Assembly: GCA_030454085.1 (NCBI GenBank)
Contig: JAKDJD010000002.1
Span: 55,328 to 119,327, forward strand
DNA length: 64,000 nucleotides
DNA from: Kocuria sp.
GTDB taxonomy: Bacteria; Actinomycetota; Actinomycetes; Actinomycetales; Micrococcaceae
Direction of reading: 5' to 3'
Shown here: piece by piece, positions 62,522 to 64,000 of the stretch
Numbering within the stretch: the stretch's first letter is position 1
How the letters are laid out: each line of letters starts with the position of its first letter
Position numbers and translations under genes: made by a program
The notes under the pieces: model-generated
Databases searched by the model: none
What the model saw: only the letters and a program-made list of their open reading frames with translations
Told to the model about the DNA's origin: nothing

Positions 62522-63739
62522 TTACTCTGCTGTGGTCTGTTCGAAGGGGGATTCGGTGCCGTGGTCGGCGTGCCGTGCCAACCAGGCCAGGATCGCTTCG
62601 CGGTCCTGGTCAAGGCCCGGGGGCCTCTTCGAGTAGGAAACCTGGGTGCGACTGAAACCAATAGGGTTCTTGATGCTGGGGACGCCGTCGTCGTCCGTGC
62701 CTGCGTTCACCACAGGGTCGAGCCCGAGTTCGTGGGCGAAGTCGACTCCGCCGGCGACGTCGAGAATCGGAGAGCACGGGAGCCCAGCTTCCCTCAGCTG
62801 CCGGAACCATGCGTCGGAACTCTGTCCACGCAGAACTTCTTCGATGATCCCCCTCAACTCGGAACGATGCCGGTTGCGCTCGGGCATGGTCGAGTATTTC
62901 GGGTCCTCTGCGAGTTCCGGCCGCCCGAGCTCTCCCGCGAGCACACGGAACTGGGCATCGTTGCCGACACAAATGACGAGCTGCCCGTCGTGGGTGTCGA
63001 AAGGTCCGTACGGAAAGAGGCTGGGGTGTTCGTTGCCCATCCTGTGCGGTACGTTGCCCGCACCGACGTAACCCGACGTTTGGTTCGCCAGTCCGGACAG
63101 CGCCGACGAGAGCAGATCGAGGGACAGATGCTGACCCTGGCCGGAGGTCTCCCGCTCACGCAGTGCAGCCAGTATGCCGACGGCCGCGTGCAACCCGGTG
63201 ACGACGTCGAAGAGCGCCACGCCCATGCGCTGAGGAGGACCGTCGGCGGACCCGGTCAGGTCCATCATGCCGGAAACGGCCTGTGCCAGCAGATCATATC
63301 CAGGCAGTGCGGCACCGCCTTGGGTTCCGAACCCGGTGATGCTCGCATGAATGAGACGGGGCCACCTCCGGGCCACCGATTCCTCATCCAACCCGAATTT
63401 CTCCAGCCCGCCGGGTTTGTAGTTCTCGATGAAGACATCGGCGGTATCAATCAGCCTGTAGGCCGTTCGCAGGTCCTCCGGGTCCTTCATGTCCAATTGG
63501 AGACCGTGCTTGCCCCGGTTCACGCCGAGATAGTACGTGCTTTCGCCGTCTCGCTGAGGGGGCTTCCACTGCCGGGTATCGTCCCCGGTCGGTCCTTCGA
63601 CCTTGATGACCGTCGCTCCGAGGTCCGCCAACAACATCGTGCAATACGGTCCCGCCAACACACGCGAGAAATCCGCGACGACGATACCGGACAATGGTCC
63701 TCCGGAATCGCGATCGAGCGTGGTCCCCTGATCGGACAT
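62522..63739 (-). CDS. CaiB/BaiF-family CoA-transferase, probably for glutarate
   Basis: The product has 405 residues. The class III CoA-transferase fold begins GIVVADFSRVLAGPYCTMLLADLGATVIKVE. The catalytic aspartate is expected in the PGYDLLAQAVSGMM segment, and FIENYKPGGLEKFGLD is conserved. Pairing with a glutaryl-CoA dehydrogenase suggests a succinyl-CoA:glutarate CoA-transferase, making the two genes a glutarate-degradation operon. ATG 63739 with GAGGAGG six bases upstream is preferred over 63754. It is separated from an unseen right-hand gene by a terminator. Confidence 0.87.
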   Translation of the reverse strand: MSDQGTTLDRDSGGPLSGIVVADFSRVLAGPYCTMLLADLGATVIKVEGPTGDDTRQWKPPQRDGESTYYLGVNRGKHGLQLDMKDPEDLRTAYRLIDTADVFIENYKPGGLEKFGLDEESVARRWPRLIHASITGFGTQGGAALPGYDLLAQAVSGMMDLTGSADGPPQRMGVALFDVVTGLHAAVGILAALRERETSGQGQHLSLDLLSSALSGLANQTSGYVGAGNVPHRMGNEHPSLFPYGPFDTHDGQLVICVGNDAQFRVLAGELGRPELAEDPKYSTMPERNRHRSELRGIIEEVLRGQSSDAWFRQLREAGLPCSPILDVAGGVDFAHELGLDPVVNAGTDDDGVPSIKNPIGFSRTQVSYSKRPPGLDQDREAILAWLARHADHGTESPFEQTTAE

Positions 63740-63852
63740 CCATAGCCTCCTCATCGAGATGTGCCAGGGACCACATAACCACCGGCGGGATGCGGATCAC
63801 AAATCGCGGAGGAAAGGACGGGTCACAAAAGGATGGCCCGCCTGATGGCACG

Positions 63853-63917
63853 AAAAAAGGGCCACGCCTGCACCGACTACCCGGGGCATTGACCCGGCAA
63901 CGGTGGAGGCGTGGCCC
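63853..63917 (-). terminator. Terminator of a gene beyond the right edge
   Basis: On the reverse strand AGGCGTGGCCC-type arms (63907-63917 and 63859-63869, 11 bp) enclose further CACC/GGTG and CCGGG/CCCGG stems and are followed by six T residues (63853-63858). The right edge (63918-64000) shows no coding sequence. The transcript must come from the right. Confidence 0.85.
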
Positions 63918-64000
63918 AAAGAACACACGCGATTCAAACACGGTTAAAAAAAGGTGGGGGAACAGTGCCACCCGCCCACAACAGGCAGACAACACCACTC

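Noticed and set aside
1..64000. CRISPR arrays, insertion sequences and phage genes
   Set aside because: No regular direct repeats, transposase, integrase apart from XerD, or capsid gene was seen.

Overview
The window is high-GC DNA from an actinobacterium, most likely a Micrococcales member related to Micrococcaceae such as Arthrobacter or Kocuria. The reasons are codon use, GTG and TTG starts, and two gene orders shared with Mycobacterium tuberculosis: gcvH-garA-ftsR-resR (compare Rv1826-Rv1830) and the Rv1691-to-Rv1713 core block. The genus is inferred from gene content, not from a phylogenetic marker. No transposase, phage gene, CRISPR array or rRNA was found. There is one tRNA gene, tRNA-Pro(GGG).

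Layout. 0-4 kb: 5' end of pyruvate carboxylase, a ParA-like ATPase, and a regulatory block of two MerR-type regulators, the FHA protein GarA/OdhI and lipoyl carrier GcvH. 4-9 kb: bifunctional proline catabolic enzyme PutA, divergent from a LysR regulator, with a clean T-N11-A operator between them. 8.7-14.2 kb: glycerol utilisation (SorC regulator, glpD, glpF, glpK). 14.3-15.7 kb: an AlkB-Tag alkylation-repair operon. 15.9-20.9 kb: MarR and an MFS efflux pump, an alpha/beta hydrolase, a PhzF-like protein and an MDR reductase. 20.9-26.1 kb: an ABC-class ATPase of the MRB1590 family, a PspC protein, a flavoprotein-methyltransferase fusion divergent from an XRE-cupin regulator, and an ACR3/BASS-like permease. 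26.1-32.3 kb: an MHS transporter, an ECF sigma factor overlapping ogt, an SRPBCC protein, recQ and a Tat-exported beta-lactamase-like lipoprotein. 32.5-39.9 kb: tRNA-Pro, then der-cmk-tyrA-rluB-scpB-scpA-parA read leftward. 40.0-50.1 kb: dctA with a DcuSR/CitAB-like two-component system, then the methylcitrate cycle (prpE, GntR regulator, prpD, prpB, prpC). 50.5-61.2 kb: xerD, Nudix, pyrG, recN, nadK, tlyA, a small protein, a HAD phosphatase and an Rv1691-like protein. 61.3-63.8 kb: glutaryl-CoA dehydrogenase and a class III CoA-transferase.

How the genes fit together. The two core blocks (32.7-39.9 kb and 50.5-61.2 kb) are parts of one conserved actinobacterial locus, separated here by about 10.6 kb of C4-dicarboxylate and propionate catabolism. 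Those genes feed the TCA cycle. PutA yields glutamate, propionate yields succinate and pyruvate, glutarate yields crotonyl-CoA, and GarA/OdhI is the known brake on 2-oxoglutarate dehydrogenase in relatives. DNA maintenance genes are numerous: alkB, tag, ogt, recQ, recN, xerD, scpAB and two parA-like genes.

The most notable features are three evenly spaced palindromes in the prp control region, a possible CTG start for scpA, a Tag glycosylase lacking both zinc-ligand cysteines, the redox-methyltransferase-permease module, and a roughly 1.1 kb decayed-looking gap between the Nudix gene and pyrG. Nothing was searched or computed beyond reading the sequence. Functions rest on recognised motifs and gene order.
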